A stretch of DNA of 48,169 nt from an uncultured Bacteroidota bacterium (GTDB lineage: Bacteria > Bacteroidota > Bacteroidia > Chitinophagales > Saprospiraceae): positions 1 to 48,169 of the forward strand of contig CAIZLM010000220.1 of assembly GCA_903933805.1 (NCBI GenBank), in the 5' to 3' direction. Each line of letters starts with the position of its first letter. Position 1 is the first letter of the stretch. The notes under the pieces were generated by a model, which was given only the letters and a program-made list of their open reading frames with translations, was not told where the DNA came from and did not search any database. Position numbers and translations under genes: made by a program. This document shows positions 1 to 7,008 of the stretch, piece by piece.

Positions 1-80
1 CACAGTACAAAAAAGCCTGTCTGGTAAAAAATACGACCATCAATCGATTTTAACATACTTTAAAATCGGTTTTTGGGATG

Positions 81-114
81 GCCTCTCCCCTGAAGTAGGG
101 GGGGGGCTTTTTTT
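81..114 (+). terminator. Rho-independent terminator of an upstream gene outside the window
   Basis: A C-rich arm at 81-90 can pair with the G-run at 98-106 across a short loop, and a run of seven T follows at 108-114. No gene of this window ends before it, so it most likely ends a transcript entering from the left edge. Confidence 0.6.
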
Positions 115-184
115 ATTGGGGAGGTGGGGGTGAAGGGAGCTGTTCAATGCGCCACTTGCATGACGCGAATGCAGGCTAAATGAG

Positions 185-192
185 TATCTTTG
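185..192 (+). promoter_or_regulatory. Bacteroidota -7 promoter box TATCTTTG
   Basis: TATCTTTG matches the Bacteroidota sigma-A -7 consensus TAnnTTTG exactly. It lies inside the longer possible reading frame that begins at 180, which argues that translation really starts at the ATG at 249, downstream of the transcription start. Confidence 0.5.
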
Positions 193-248
193 CGATTTCA
201 AAGGCAGTGTGTGCCTATTTTATTGTTGAAGCCCTCAGAAAGCACCCT

Positions 249-665
249 ATGCGCGACATCACAGACTTAATAGGTAGGATTTGTTTATCTGCAATTTTTA
301 TTTTTGAAGCAATAGACTCCACATTTTTTTTCGACAAGACGAGGGATGCCATGACGGAACATGGTTTGCTCTGGTCGCAGGACACATTGTTGTACTGTTC
401 AATTTTTTTGTTGTTCGTTGGGGGTTTGATGGTACTGTTGGGCTATCGTTCAACGCTTGGCGCAATCATGCTGTTAATCTATTGGGTTCCAATCACCTTT
501 ATCATGTACGATTTTTGGAATTGTGAGAACAGAAGTGAACTCCGTTTACAGAGTGTGCTGTTCATGAAGAATGTTGCCATCATTGGAGGATTGCTGATGT
601 TGGTCGGGAAGGGTAGTGGTCGATACAGTATAAAAAGATTGCTTGCTACCACGCGGGTACATTGA
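249..665 (+). CDS. DoxX-like small membrane protein
   Basis: A 138-residue integral membrane protein with about four hydrophobic segments. The GR...FIFEAI opening, the LLGYR segment followed by a hydrophobic helix ending in W, and the FMKNVAIIGGLLML C-terminal helix are typical of the DoxX/SURF4-like family (usually 130-150 residues). The biochemical role of this family in bacteria is poorly fixed; roles in redox balance and quinone-linked processes have been proposed. I chose the ATG at 249 and not the one at 180 because a consensus -7 promoter box at 185-192 would otherwise lie inside the coding sequence, and the shorter form has the family length. It stands alone, convergent with the SDR gene that follows. 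Confidence 0.75.
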   Translation: MRDITDLIGRICLSAIFIFEAIDSTFFFDKTRDAMTEHGLLWSQDTLLYCSIFLLFVGGLMVLLGYRSTLGAIMLLIYWVPITFIMYDFWNCENRSELRLQSVLFMKNVAIIGGLLMLVGKGSGRYSIKRLLATTRVH

Positions 666-678
666 GGCAAGTTGAAGG

Positions 679-1482
679 TTATCGAACAGTTGCTTTGCTG
701 ATTATTTTTGAGAAGTAGGTTGGGACAAAGCGTTTGAGGTACACCCCCAATACTTCTTTGCCTCCGAAATAAGCTTCTTCGGTGTTGTTTTTAATTGCTT
801 GTAGTATTTTTCTAGCCAATCTATCTGGACTCATACCTTTGCCTGTTGTTTCATCCATTGTTCCAAGTTTCGCGCCGGTACCGGTGAGAGCGTTTACACT
901 CACATTGGTGCGCACAAACCCGGGGCAGATGAGCGTTATTTTTATGGAAGAATCAACAAGTTCTGCCCGGAGGCTGTCAAAAAAACCGTGAAGTGCGTGT
1001 TTTGAAGCGGCATAAGCAGAGCGGTATGGGGAGCCAAATTTGCCGGTTAGGCTGGTAATGGTTACAATGTGCCCTAGTTGGTGCATCAGCATACTGGGCA
1101 ATATTGCCTTTGTGAGTGCTACCGTGCCAAAAAAATTGACCTCCATAATTTTTTTGTCAACATCCAGCGATGTATCTTTAGCCAACGAACGTTGTGATAT
1201 GCCGCCATTATTGACCAAAATATCCACTTTTCCGACCTTTGTTAGGACATTTTGTACGATTTCTGGAATGTTATCCTGCACTGAAAGATCAAGTGTTTGG
1301 ATGATGACAATGCCAGCCCCGGCCTCGCGACACTTTGATGCTACCCCGAGCAGGGCGGTTTCATTTCTGGCAGACAGCACCAGTTGGGCGCCATGAGTAG
1401 CAAATTCCAGTGCCAATGCCTCTCCAATGCCGGAAGAGGCTCCTGTGATCCAGACGCGTTTGTTGTTGAAAAAATTGGACAT
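679..1482 (-). CDS. SDR family NAD(P)-dependent oxidoreductase
   Basis: A classical short-chain dehydrogenase/reductase of 267 residues. The sequence shows the Rossmann TGASSGIG nucleotide-binding motif close to the N terminus, NNGG (the NNAG-like structural motif), a catalytic Ser in TSLTGKFG and the catalytic YAASK. The C-terminal region with LICPGFVRTN is the usual substrate-loop part. The substrate cannot be read from the sequence; the closest general resemblance is to DHRS7-like, lipid- or ketone-reducing SDRs. The start at 1482 (MSNFFNNKR) puts the Rossmann motif at the usual distance from the N terminus; an upstream TTG/ATG would add about ten residues without family support. It is transcribed from a consensus box at 1548-1555, divergently from the Pfk-2 type gene. 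Confidence 0.85.
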   Translation of the reverse strand: MSNFFNNKRVWITGASSGIGEALALEFATHGAQLVLSARNETALLGVASKCREAGAGIVIIQTLDLSVQDNIPEIVQNVLTKVGKVDILVNNGGISQRSLAKDTSLDVDKKIMEVNFFGTVALTKAILPSMLMHQLGHIVTITSLTGKFGSPYRSAYAASKHALHGFFDSLRAELVDSSIKITLICPGFVRTNVSVNALTGTGAKLGTMDETTGKGMSPDRLARKILQAIKNNTEEAYFGGKEVLGVYLKRFVPTYFSKIISKATVR

Positions 1483-1547
1483 GGTCAAGTTTGTTCGGTT
1501 GTAAAGATGCAATGAAGGGCCAAAATGTATTAAATCAAAATCAGACG

Positions 1548-1555
1548 CAAAGATA
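1548..1555 (-). promoter_or_regulatory. Bacteroidota promoter for the SDR gene
   Basis: On the minus strand the sequence reads TATCTTTG, a perfect TAnnTTTG -7 box, with a TTG 18 nt upstream (1574-1576) that can act as the -33 element. It lies 66 nt upstream of the SDR start. Confidence 0.6.
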
Positions 1556-1627
1556 AAGATGCTTATTACAACTCAAGCAGCAGGATAGCGTAGGATACAA
1601 CTTGTGAAGATTTTAAAGTAGAAATTC

Positions 1628-2578
1628 GTGCGCATAACGACCTTAACACTCAATCCTGCATTGGATAAAAGTACGTCAACCGACAAACTTCAGCCTGAAC
1701 AAAAACTTCGGTGCGCACCAGTGCGCCTGGATGCAGGAGGAGGAGGTATCAATGTTTCAAAGGGCATTCATAAACTTGGTGGACAAAGTACGGCTGTTTT
1801 TCCAATAGGCGGGCAAAACGGGGAGATACTCCAGCAAATATTGACGACGATCGGGATTCATACAGCTGTGCTGAAAGTGGCTGGAGAAACCCGTGAAAAT
1901 TTTTCTGTGACGGAGACCAGCAGCAACAACCAATTCAGATTCACCATGCCGGGTATTGAATTGTCTGAGCAAATGGCCGATGAATGCTTGCGAATGATTG
2001 AACAGCAGCGCCCTACTTACCTCGTGGCCAGCGGAAGTCTGCCGCCTGGACTGCCAGTGACGTATTACGAAAAGGTGGCTGCTTTTGCCAAAAAAATTGG
2101 TGCACGCTTCATTCTGGATACTTCAGGAGCGGCATTGCAAGCAGCAGCAGACGAAGGCTTGTATTTATTAAAGCCGAATTTATCTGAATTGAGCGCGTTG
2201 GTTGGTGTTGACAAACTTGAAATGCAGGAAGTTGACGATGCTGCGTTACAGATTATCCGACTCGGGAAATGCGAAGTCGTTGTTGTCTCCATGGGGCCAC
2301 AGGGCGCACTGCTTGTTACACAAGATCAAACCATGCATATTCCCGCTCCGCCCGTTAAAAAACTGAGCACTGTTGGTGCAGGAGATAGTATGGTAGCAGG
2401 GATGGTTTGGGGACTCTCAAACGGGTACCCGCCGATAGAAATGGCGCAGTTGGGTGTTGCCTGCGGTTCTGCTGCCACTTTGAATCAGGGTACGGAACTA
2501 TTCTTGCGTGAAGATGCTTTCCGCTTGTTGGATTGGATTAAATCGTACGGAGAACGGTTTAGGCTTCGTGATTTGTAA
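1628..2578 (+). CDS. pfkB: 6-phosphofructokinase, PfkB (Pfk-2) type
   Basis: A ribokinase/PfkB-family sugar kinase of 316 residues. It follows the E. coli Pfk-2 pattern almost throughout: TLTLNPALD near the N terminus, the GGGGINVSKGI substrate-binding segment, SGSLPPG, the KPN motif, VSMGPQGAL and the GAGDSM anion-hole/catalytic Asp motif, then CGSAATLNQGT. By this likeness it phosphorylates fructose 6-phosphate with ATP in glycolysis; 1-phosphofructokinase or tagatose-6-phosphate kinase activity is the main alternative. Translation starts at a GTG (1628), as the first residues RITTLTLNP align with the family start. It is divergent from the SDR gene, and the AT-rich 242-bp gap after it separates it from adk. 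Confidence 0.88.
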   Translation: MRITTLTLNPALDKSTSTDKLQPEQKLRCAPVRLDAGGGGINVSKGIHKLGGQSTAVFPIGGQNGEILQQILTTIGIHTAVLKVAGETRENFSVTETSSNNQFRFTMPGIELSEQMADECLRMIEQQRPTYLVASGSLPPGLPVTYYEKVAAFAKKIGARFILDTSGAALQAAADEGLYLLKPNLSELSALVGVDKLEMQEVDDAALQIIRLGKCEVVVVSMGPQGALLVTQDQTMHIPAPPVKKLSTVGAGDSMVAGMVWGLSNGYPPIEMAQLGVACGSAATLNQGTELFLREDAFRLLDWIKSYGERFRLRDL

Positions 2579-2640
2579 ATCACGCATTTTCATCGAAACA
2601 CGATCAATCCCACGAGCATTGAACATCAAAAAACAGATTA

Positions 2641-2673
2641 TTATATTTATTTTTTATCAATAAATAAATATAA
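2641..2673 (+). terminator. AT-rich hairpin after pfkB
   Basis: Arms 2641-2651 and 2663-2673 are perfect 11-nt inverted repeats made only of A and T, with T-rich sequence between them. It may end the pfkB transcript, but the lack of G/C pairs makes it a weak terminator; it could be just AT-rich spacer. Confidence 0.3.
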
Positions 2674-2710
2674 TTTTGTGATGTAAATTATAATCAATTA
2701 ATAATACTGA

Positions 2711-2740
2711 TTTGAGAAAGAATTAATATTCTTTCTCAAA
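2711..2740. promoter_or_regulatory. 13-bp inverted repeat upstream of the adk promoter
   Basis: TTTGAGAAAGAAT at 2711-2723 is repeated exactly in inverted form at 2728-2740 around a TAAT centre. It ends 15 nt before the adk -7 box. It could be an operator or a transcript-end hairpin (on the minus strand it would be followed by T-rich sequence); the position just upstream of a promoter favours a protein-binding site. Confidence 0.4.
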
Positions 2741-2755
2741 AAAATGACACCGTTC

Positions 2756-2763
2756 TACCTTTG
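2756..2763 (+). promoter_or_regulatory. -7 promoter box for adk-moaC-mobA
   Basis: TACCTTTG fits TAnnTTTG exactly and lies 57 nt upstream of the adk ATG. The three following genes are closely spaced and probably share this promoter. Confidence 0.6.
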
Positions 2764-2820
2764 CAGTCGCGTAAAAGTATGATTTTCACCTGCTCATGAA
2801 GCAAGAAGCAATTTTTTGAA

Positions 2821-3393
2821 ATGAAAAATCTTATTCTCTTTGGTCCTCCCGGTTCCGGAAAAGGCACTCAAGCCGCCAAAATCATTGAAAAATTCGCATT
2901 GGTTCATATCAGTACTGGCGATCTTTTTCGCTACGAAATGAGCAACGATACGCCCCTTGGTCAACAGGCCAAGGCGTTTATGGCCAAAGGAGAATTGGTG
3001 CCTGATAGTGTGACTATTGCTATGCTGCGCAACAAGGTGGACGCTCATCCCGATGCAAAAGGATTTATTTTTGACGGATTTCCCAGAACCATTACGCAAG
3101 CACAGGCACTCGATGCGTTGTTGTCGGAGCAGGGTTCTGCCATCCACGCACTCATTGCTTTACAAGTGGAAGACGCAGAAATCGTCGAGCGAATTAAAAA
3201 AAGAGGCGTAACCTCCGGCAGAACAGATGACACGAATGAGGCCATTGTACGCAACCGCATTGATGTCTATAAAAGTGAAACAACGCCAGTTTACGACTAT
3301 TATGCTCAACAGCAGAAGAGCCACAGTATTCATGGGGTTGGTGAAATCGACGAAATTTTTGAGCTGATTTCCGGGGTGGTTGAATCATTGTAA
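2821..3393 (+). CDS. adk: Adenylate kinase
   Basis: Catalyses ATP + AMP to 2 ADP in the cytoplasm and keeps the adenylate pool in balance. The 190-residue protein has the P-loop GPPGSGKGT at residues 8-16, STGDLFR for AMP binding, the DGFPRT motif at about 83-88 and the RGVTSGRTDD segment of a short LID. The short LID without the zinc-finger cysteines is the usual Bacteroidota form and explains the 190-residue length compared with about 214 for the long type. The start is the first ATG after the promoter box at 2756-2763. MoaC follows after 30 nt, so adk, moaC and mobA look like one transcription unit. Confidence 0.95.
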   Translation: MKNLILFGPPGSGKGTQAAKIIEKFALVHISTGDLFRYEMSNDTPLGQQAKAFMAKGELVPDSVTIAMLRNKVDAHPDAKGFIFDGFPRTITQAQALDALLSEQGSAIHALIALQVEDAEIVERIKKRGVTSGRTDDTNEAIVRNRIDVYKSETTPVYDYYAQQQKSHSIHGVGEIDEIFELISGVVESL

Positions 3394-3423
3394 GGAAGTT
3401 TCGAGCCGTTATCTCATGGTGAT

Positions 3424-3906
3424 ATGTCTAAATTCTCTCATATAAATGCCGATGGCCTTGCTGCCATGGTTGGTGTTCAACACAAACAAGCTTCTCTGCG
3501 TACAGCAACAGCCCGAAGTGTGGTTGAATTTCCACCGGATGTAATCTCCGAACTGTACGAAATGGGCGATCTGAGGTCTCCAAAAGGCAGTGTTTTTCAA
3601 ACAGCAATTCTTGCCGGTATTATGGCATCCAAAAAAACAGGCGACCTCATCCCACTCTGTCACCCCATTACACTGGATCATTGCCAAGTTGAAATTCACC
3701 TAGACGACCTCCAACGGGTGATTATTGATTGTACGGCCACTGTTGTCGCCAAAACAGGGGTAGAAATGGAAGCCATGATCGGGGCAAGTATTGCCGCGCT
3801 TACTGTTTACGATATGTGTAAAGCACTTTCACACGACATCGTGGTTCGGGAAACCAAACTTATGTCCAAAACAGGCGGAAAACGTGACTTCAAAAGACCA
3901 TCATAA
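3424..3906 (+). CDS. moaC: Cyclic pyranopterin monophosphate synthase MoaC
   Basis: Second enzyme of molybdenum cofactor synthesis, acting after MoaA to form cyclic pyranopterin monophosphate from the GTP-derived intermediate. The 160-residue protein is full length. Recognisable segments are the IPLCHP motif with the conserved Cys-His, TGVEMEAM, the MCKA helix and the C-terminal KTGGKRDF tail with the essential lysine. The stop overlaps the start region of the next gene by 23 nt, which suggests translational coupling to MobA, a later enzyme of the same pathway. MoaA, MoaD, MoaE and MoeA are not in this window. Confidence 0.95.
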   Translation: MSKFSHINADGLAAMVGVQHKQASLRTATARSVVEFPPDVISELYEMGDLRSPKGSVFQTAILAGIMASKKTGDLIPLCHPITLDHCQVEIHLDDLQRVIIDCTATVVAKTGVEMEAMIGASIAALTVYDMCKALSHDIVVRETKLMSKTGGKRDFKRPS

Positions 3907-5044
3907 ACACCCAAAACTCGCCAAACCACTACTTGGTAACTTTGGCCGAAACGAGTGGGCTATCTTAGGATCGTCTTGTGCTGTCGTTCAGTCTGTGGCC
4001 CAAGATGTTATGGCACATCTTTCCCCCAATCATCGTTGTGCATACGTCGATGCCACGCATCATTCCACTTCGAATCCGGATACTTTGCCAGCGATGTTAC
4101 AAGCTGGCGCGGAAATAGCATACACCACGGCCACAGACCATGATCAATGGATCATGAAGCCAACAGTCGGAAATCATTCAGCCCGCATATTGTTGCAGGA
4201 TTGTGATGTAGTACTGGTCAACGGCAATCACCATCCCTCCACCGCTCAGGTCTTAATTCTGGATTCTGCCAAATTGGAATCACTGAAACGAAGGGTGAAA
4301 CAGCTGACCAATGTCGTACTACTCCTTGTGAAAGACGGATCAGAAGATGTTATAGCCTTTCTGACGGACGTGTTGCCCGATATACAGCATATTCCCAGTG
4401 TTTTATTGCAGGACAAGTCGGCCATCAATCAGTTTTTTGAACAGGAAATTAAAAAAAAGGAACCGCTGTTGAATGGACTTGTGCTGGCAGGCGGGCACAG
4501 TCGCCGAATGGGGCGTGATAAAGGCGCTATTCCATGGCATGGCATACCCCAACGAGACCACATGGTGCAAGTTTTGCGCCCATTTTGTGAGGAGGTTTTC
4601 ATCTCTTGTCGCCCAGAACAGCAGCAGGATGTTGGCACGGACAATATTGCGCTGCCCGATACGTTTCTGGACCTCGGCCCATTTGGGGCGCTATTGTCTG
4701 CCTTCAGGGCGCAGCCCAACCGTGCCTGGCTCGTGGTTGCCTGTGATTTACCTTTGTTGGGTTCCGATACCATTGATTTTCTTTCGCACCAGCGCCGAGT
4801 CAGCAGTACTGCCACCACCTTTAGGAGTCCTTCAGACCATTTACCCGAACCGCTTATTACCATTTGGGAACCTCATGCCTACCCGTTGCTGCTCTCTTTT
4901 TTGGCGCAGGGATATTCCTGTCTCAGAAAAGTGTTGATCCATTCGGATGTACACATCGTAGAGCCACCCAGTCCAGATGCCTTGCTGAATGTCAACACCC
5001 CGGATGATTTGGACAGTATGCGTCAGCGCCCTGAATTTGGTTGA
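3884..5044 (+). CDS. mobA: Molybdenum cofactor guanylyltransferase MobA with an N-terminal MobB-like domain
   Basis: A two-part protein of 386 residues. Residues about 196-386 form the MobA nucleotidyltransferase, with the signature LAGGHSRRMGRDKG (201-214), VACDLPLL and NVNTPDDL; this part attaches GMP to molybdopterin. Residues 1-190 look like a Rossmann/P-loop-type domain resembling MobB, but where a P-loop should be there is ILGSSCAVVQ, without the GKT/S lysine, so nucleotide binding there is doubtful. I chose the GTG at 3884 because a good Shine-Dalgarno-like AGGCGG lies just before it, and because reading further upstream would only translate the moaC gene out of frame. It overlaps moaC by 23 nt. 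Standard bacterial MobA is only about 190-200 residues long. Confidence 0.85.
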   Translation: MTSKDHHKHPKLAKPLLGNFGRNEWAILGSSCAVVQSVAQDVMAHLSPNHRCAYVDATHHSTSNPDTLPAMLQAGAEIAYTTATDHDQWIMKPTVGNHSARILLQDCDVVLVNGNHHPSTAQVLILDSAKLESLKRRVKQLTNVVLLLVKDGSEDVIAFLTDVLPDIQHIPSVLLQDKSAINQFFEQEIKKKEPLLNGLVLAGGHSRRMGRDKGAIPWHGIPQRDHMVQVLRPFCEEVFISCRPEQQQDVGTDNIALPDTFLDLGPFGALLSAFRAQPNRAWLVVACDLPLLGSDTIDFLSHQRRVSSTATTFRSPSDHLPEPLITIWEPHAYPLLLSFLAQGYSCLRKVLIHSDVHIVEPPSPDALLNVNTPDDLDSMRQRPEFG

Positions 5045-5054
5045 AAAACAGCCG

Positions 5055-5675
5055 CTACGGCAGGCCAATGATCAGCCCATACAGTAGTTTAATACTTAAT
5101 CCAAAAAATATCAGACCGATTAGTCGGTTCGCGTAACGGGTGATGTTGTGTGAGCGGCGAACAATGGTCATACCAAGCCACGCATACACAGACAGGGTGG
5201 CCATCGTTCCGAAGGTAATACCTAGGCAAAAAATAAAAACGCTGAATGGGCCATTTTGCCACCATCCTTCTATCCGAAGCCAACTACAATACGTAAACCA
5301 ATACGGAATTGCCATCAGATTAAAAATACTGATACCCCATCCGCGGATAAATTGCCGGGACAACGAGATGCTTGCAACAGCCGTATTGGTTTGCGGGGCT
5401 TTCGCAAAAAAGAACATATAAATTGCCAATCCCAAAAATACCATTGACATCGTCCACTGTAACAGGTGTTCGAATGAAAGGTGGTTCAAAAACCAATCGG
5501 AGAGGACCACCGCGATCCAAGCCTGAAAAAACTCGGCTGTAGCAGCGCCCGATGCGAATACCAAAGCTGCTATTATGCCCCGCATTAGAGCGGTATGTGC
5601 CACCGCCAGACTGATTAGGCCGGGTGGTATAGATCCCAAAAAACTGAGGATAAAACCTGCAAGAAGGAGTGTCAT
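5055..5675 (-). CDS. LysE-family amino acid exporter-like protein
   Basis: A 206-residue inner-membrane protein with about six hydrophobic helices. The N-terminal GSIPPGLISLAVAHTALMRG segment is the conserved G-x-x-P-P-G start of the LysE/RhtB translocator superfamily, whose members export amino acids or their derivatives. The substrate cannot be told. The ATG at 5675 is used because it is the first in-frame ATG; a TTG lies two codons upstream. A 79-bp repeat copy (5691-5769) lies 15 nt upstream of this start, between it and a near-consensus promoter box, so it would be part of the mRNA leader. The gene ends 10 nt from the end of mobA (convergent). Confidence 0.82.
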   Translation of the reverse strand: MTLLLAGFILSFLGSIPPGLISLAVAHTALMRGIIAALVFASGAATAEFFQAWIAVVLSDWFLNHLSFEHLLQWTMSMVFLGLAIYMFFFAKAPQTNTAVASISLSRQFIRGWGISIFNLMAIPYWFTYCSWLRIEGWWQNGPFSVFIFCLGITFGTMATLSVYAWLGMTIVRRSHNITRYANRLIGLIFFGLSIKLLYGLIIGLP

Positions 5676-5690
5676 GTCCAAAAAATAAAC

Positions 5691-5769
5691 GTAACTGGTT
5701 AGCGTGGTCGAGTCTGAGACAAAAAAATGGGCCTTTTTGGGCCAGACAGCGTGCCACCTAACCAGTTAC
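5691..5769 (-). mobile_element. MITE-like element, short form (copy A), perfect 8-bp TSD
   Basis: 79 bp, starting GTAACTGGTTAG and ending with its reverse complement CTAACCAGTTAC. It is flanked by perfect direct repeats AAATAAAC at 5683-5690 and 5770-5777, taken as a target-site duplication. Orientation is defined by the arm carrying CTGTCTGGC, here on the right. It lies in the probable 5' leader of the LysE-like gene. Confidence 0.9.
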
Positions 5770-5776
5770 AAATAAA

Positions 5777-5784
5777 CAAAGATT
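5777..5784 (-). promoter_or_regulatory. Near-consensus -7 box for the LysE-like gene
   Basis: Reads AATCTTTG on the minus strand, one base from TAnnTTTG. It directly abuts the target duplication of copy A, so the transcription start would fall at or within the element. Confidence 0.35.
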
Positions 5785-5839
5785 GTTGTTTTTTTCTGCT
5801 ACGCAGGCACCTATTACCGTCTACGCTATTTTCTTGGAT

Positions 5840-5847
5840 TAACTTTG
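5840..5847 (+). promoter_or_regulatory. -7 promoter box for the SH3-domain gene
   Basis: TAACTTTG matches TAnnTTTG. It lies 17 nt before repeat copy B and 109 nt before the ATG at 5956, so copy B would be transcribed in the leader. Confidence 0.5.
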
Positions 5848-5863
5848 TGCCTTAATTTCTACC

Positions 5864-5940
5864 GTAACTGGTTAGTTGGTCGTGTTGGAGACAAAAAGGT
5901 GACCATTTTGGACCAGACAGCGTGCCACCTAACCAGTTAC
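5864..5940 (-). mobile_element. MITE-like element, short form (copy B)
   Basis: 77 bp with the same GTAACTGGTTAG...CTAACCAGTTAC ends and in the same orientation as copy A. Flanks are TTTCTACC (5856-5863) and ATTCTACC (5941-5948), a 7/8 direct repeat. It lies between the promoter box at 5840 and the start codon at 5956. Confidence 0.88.
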
Positions 5941-5955
5941 ATTCTACCAATACGT

Positions 5956-6954
5956 ATGTTAAGAATAAATCGCACTGTTCTTTTTTTATCCATATTGATG
6001 CTTTCAACAGTTCTTTTTGGGCAATCAACCCCTTTTTTCCCCGACGAAATGGTGGTCTCGTCGAATACCCTCGCCCTTCGGGAGGCGCCAGATAACAGCG
6101 CCAAGCAGGTTGCTGCCCTGCGCAAGGGGATGGTTGTTCAATTTGTGGAAGCCTGGAAAAACGGAGAATATGTTCAATTGGATACCACTGACCCTGAATC
6201 TCCCTATGCTCCATGGCTCAGGGTGCAAGTTGAGGGAAAAAAAGGCTGGGTCTTCGGTGCATATCTTACATCTGCCATTGGTTTGTTTTACGAAAACGAT
6301 TACACTTTCGATCGGAAAGTGTTGCCACCAAGCTATTGGTATGGTGTGTATGCACGCGATTCTTTTGCCGATGAAGTTAGAAAAATAAATGTAAGACAAG
6401 AGGAAGAGCAGAGTGAAGTCTATGATACCAAAGTGGGTGTGCTGAAAACAGACCAACAAGAGATCAGCAAGTTCTTGATAGCCAGTATTGTGCCTCTTCA
6501 AACAGGCTATTGTGGGTCGCTCGGCATTTTTGAAATGCGTGATTTTTTCGGAACAGCTACCTTGGGACCGGGTAGTCAAATTGCCATATACCCGGGCAAC
6601 GACCTCACGGATACCTTGATGAAGCCCTCTTATGGATTTGCTGCAACCGGATGTGCAGTATTAGAGGAAGGTTACGTACAAGTGCATGATTATAAATTAT
6701 TACTGTTGGATTTTTCAACAGAACCGCCCTTTCGTCAAGATCTGACGGATTGGGTAAAACCCGAGAATATAGACATCAATCCCACTGTCAATGTGTTGTG
6801 GTTTGGCGATTTGGACCGCGACAACAAACCGGATGTTATTCTGCAGGATTGCCCTTACGAGGCCGGCTGTCGGGCATCCCTGTTCTTATCCTCAAAAGCA
6901 AAAAAGGGCGAATTGCTCCGAAAAGTGAGTGAACATTTTTGGCCCGGAGATTGA
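5956..6954 (+). CDS. Secreted SH3-domain protein
   Basis: A 332-residue exported protein. Residues 1-22 are a signal peptide (hydrophobic stretch ending in FGQ). Residues about 31-106 form a bacterial SH3-type domain: VSSNTLALREAP, then VAALRKGMVVQFVE and KKGWVFGAYL, the pattern typical of SH3b modules in cell-wall-associated proteins. The C-terminal 220 residues contain LWFGDLDRDNKPDVILQD, which resembles an FG-GAP/calcium-loop like segment. No catalytic motif is visible. The start is the ATG at 5956, since an upstream frame would run through the repeat copy B. It faces the LysE-like gene, with two repeat copies between them. Confidence 0.75.
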   Translation: MLRINRTVLFLSILMLSTVLFGQSTPFFPDEMVVSSNTLALREAPDNSAKQVAALRKGMVVQFVEAWKNGEYVQLDTTDPESPYAPWLRVQVEGKKGWVFGAYLTSAIGLFYENDYTFDRKVLPPSYWYGVYARDSFADEVRKINVRQEEEQSEVYDTKVGVLKTDQQEISKFLIASIVPLQTGYCGSLGIFEMRDFFGTATLGPGSQIAIYPGNDLTDTLMKPSYGFAATGCAVLEEGYVQVHDYKLLLLDFSTEPPFRQDLTDWVKPENIDINPTVNVLWFGDLDRDNKPDVILQDCPYEAGCRASLFLSSKAKKGELLRKVSEHFWPGD

Positions 6955-7008
6955 AGCACTACTTAGGCGACCTGCATTGTTATATCATTGGAAAAATTTA
7001 AATCACCC

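Noticed and set aside
1-40. Possible remnant of the MITE-like element (GCCTGTCTGGTAAAAAATAC).
   Set aside because: Only a short internal match; no terminal repeat or second block is recognisable.
180-248. Longer N terminus for the DoxX-like protein starting at 180.
   Set aside because: It contains an exact promoter box and extends beyond the family length.
5956-6954. Peptidase function for the SH3-domain protein (NlpC/P60-type partner).
   Set aside because: No Cys-His catalytic motif is visible in the remaining sequence.
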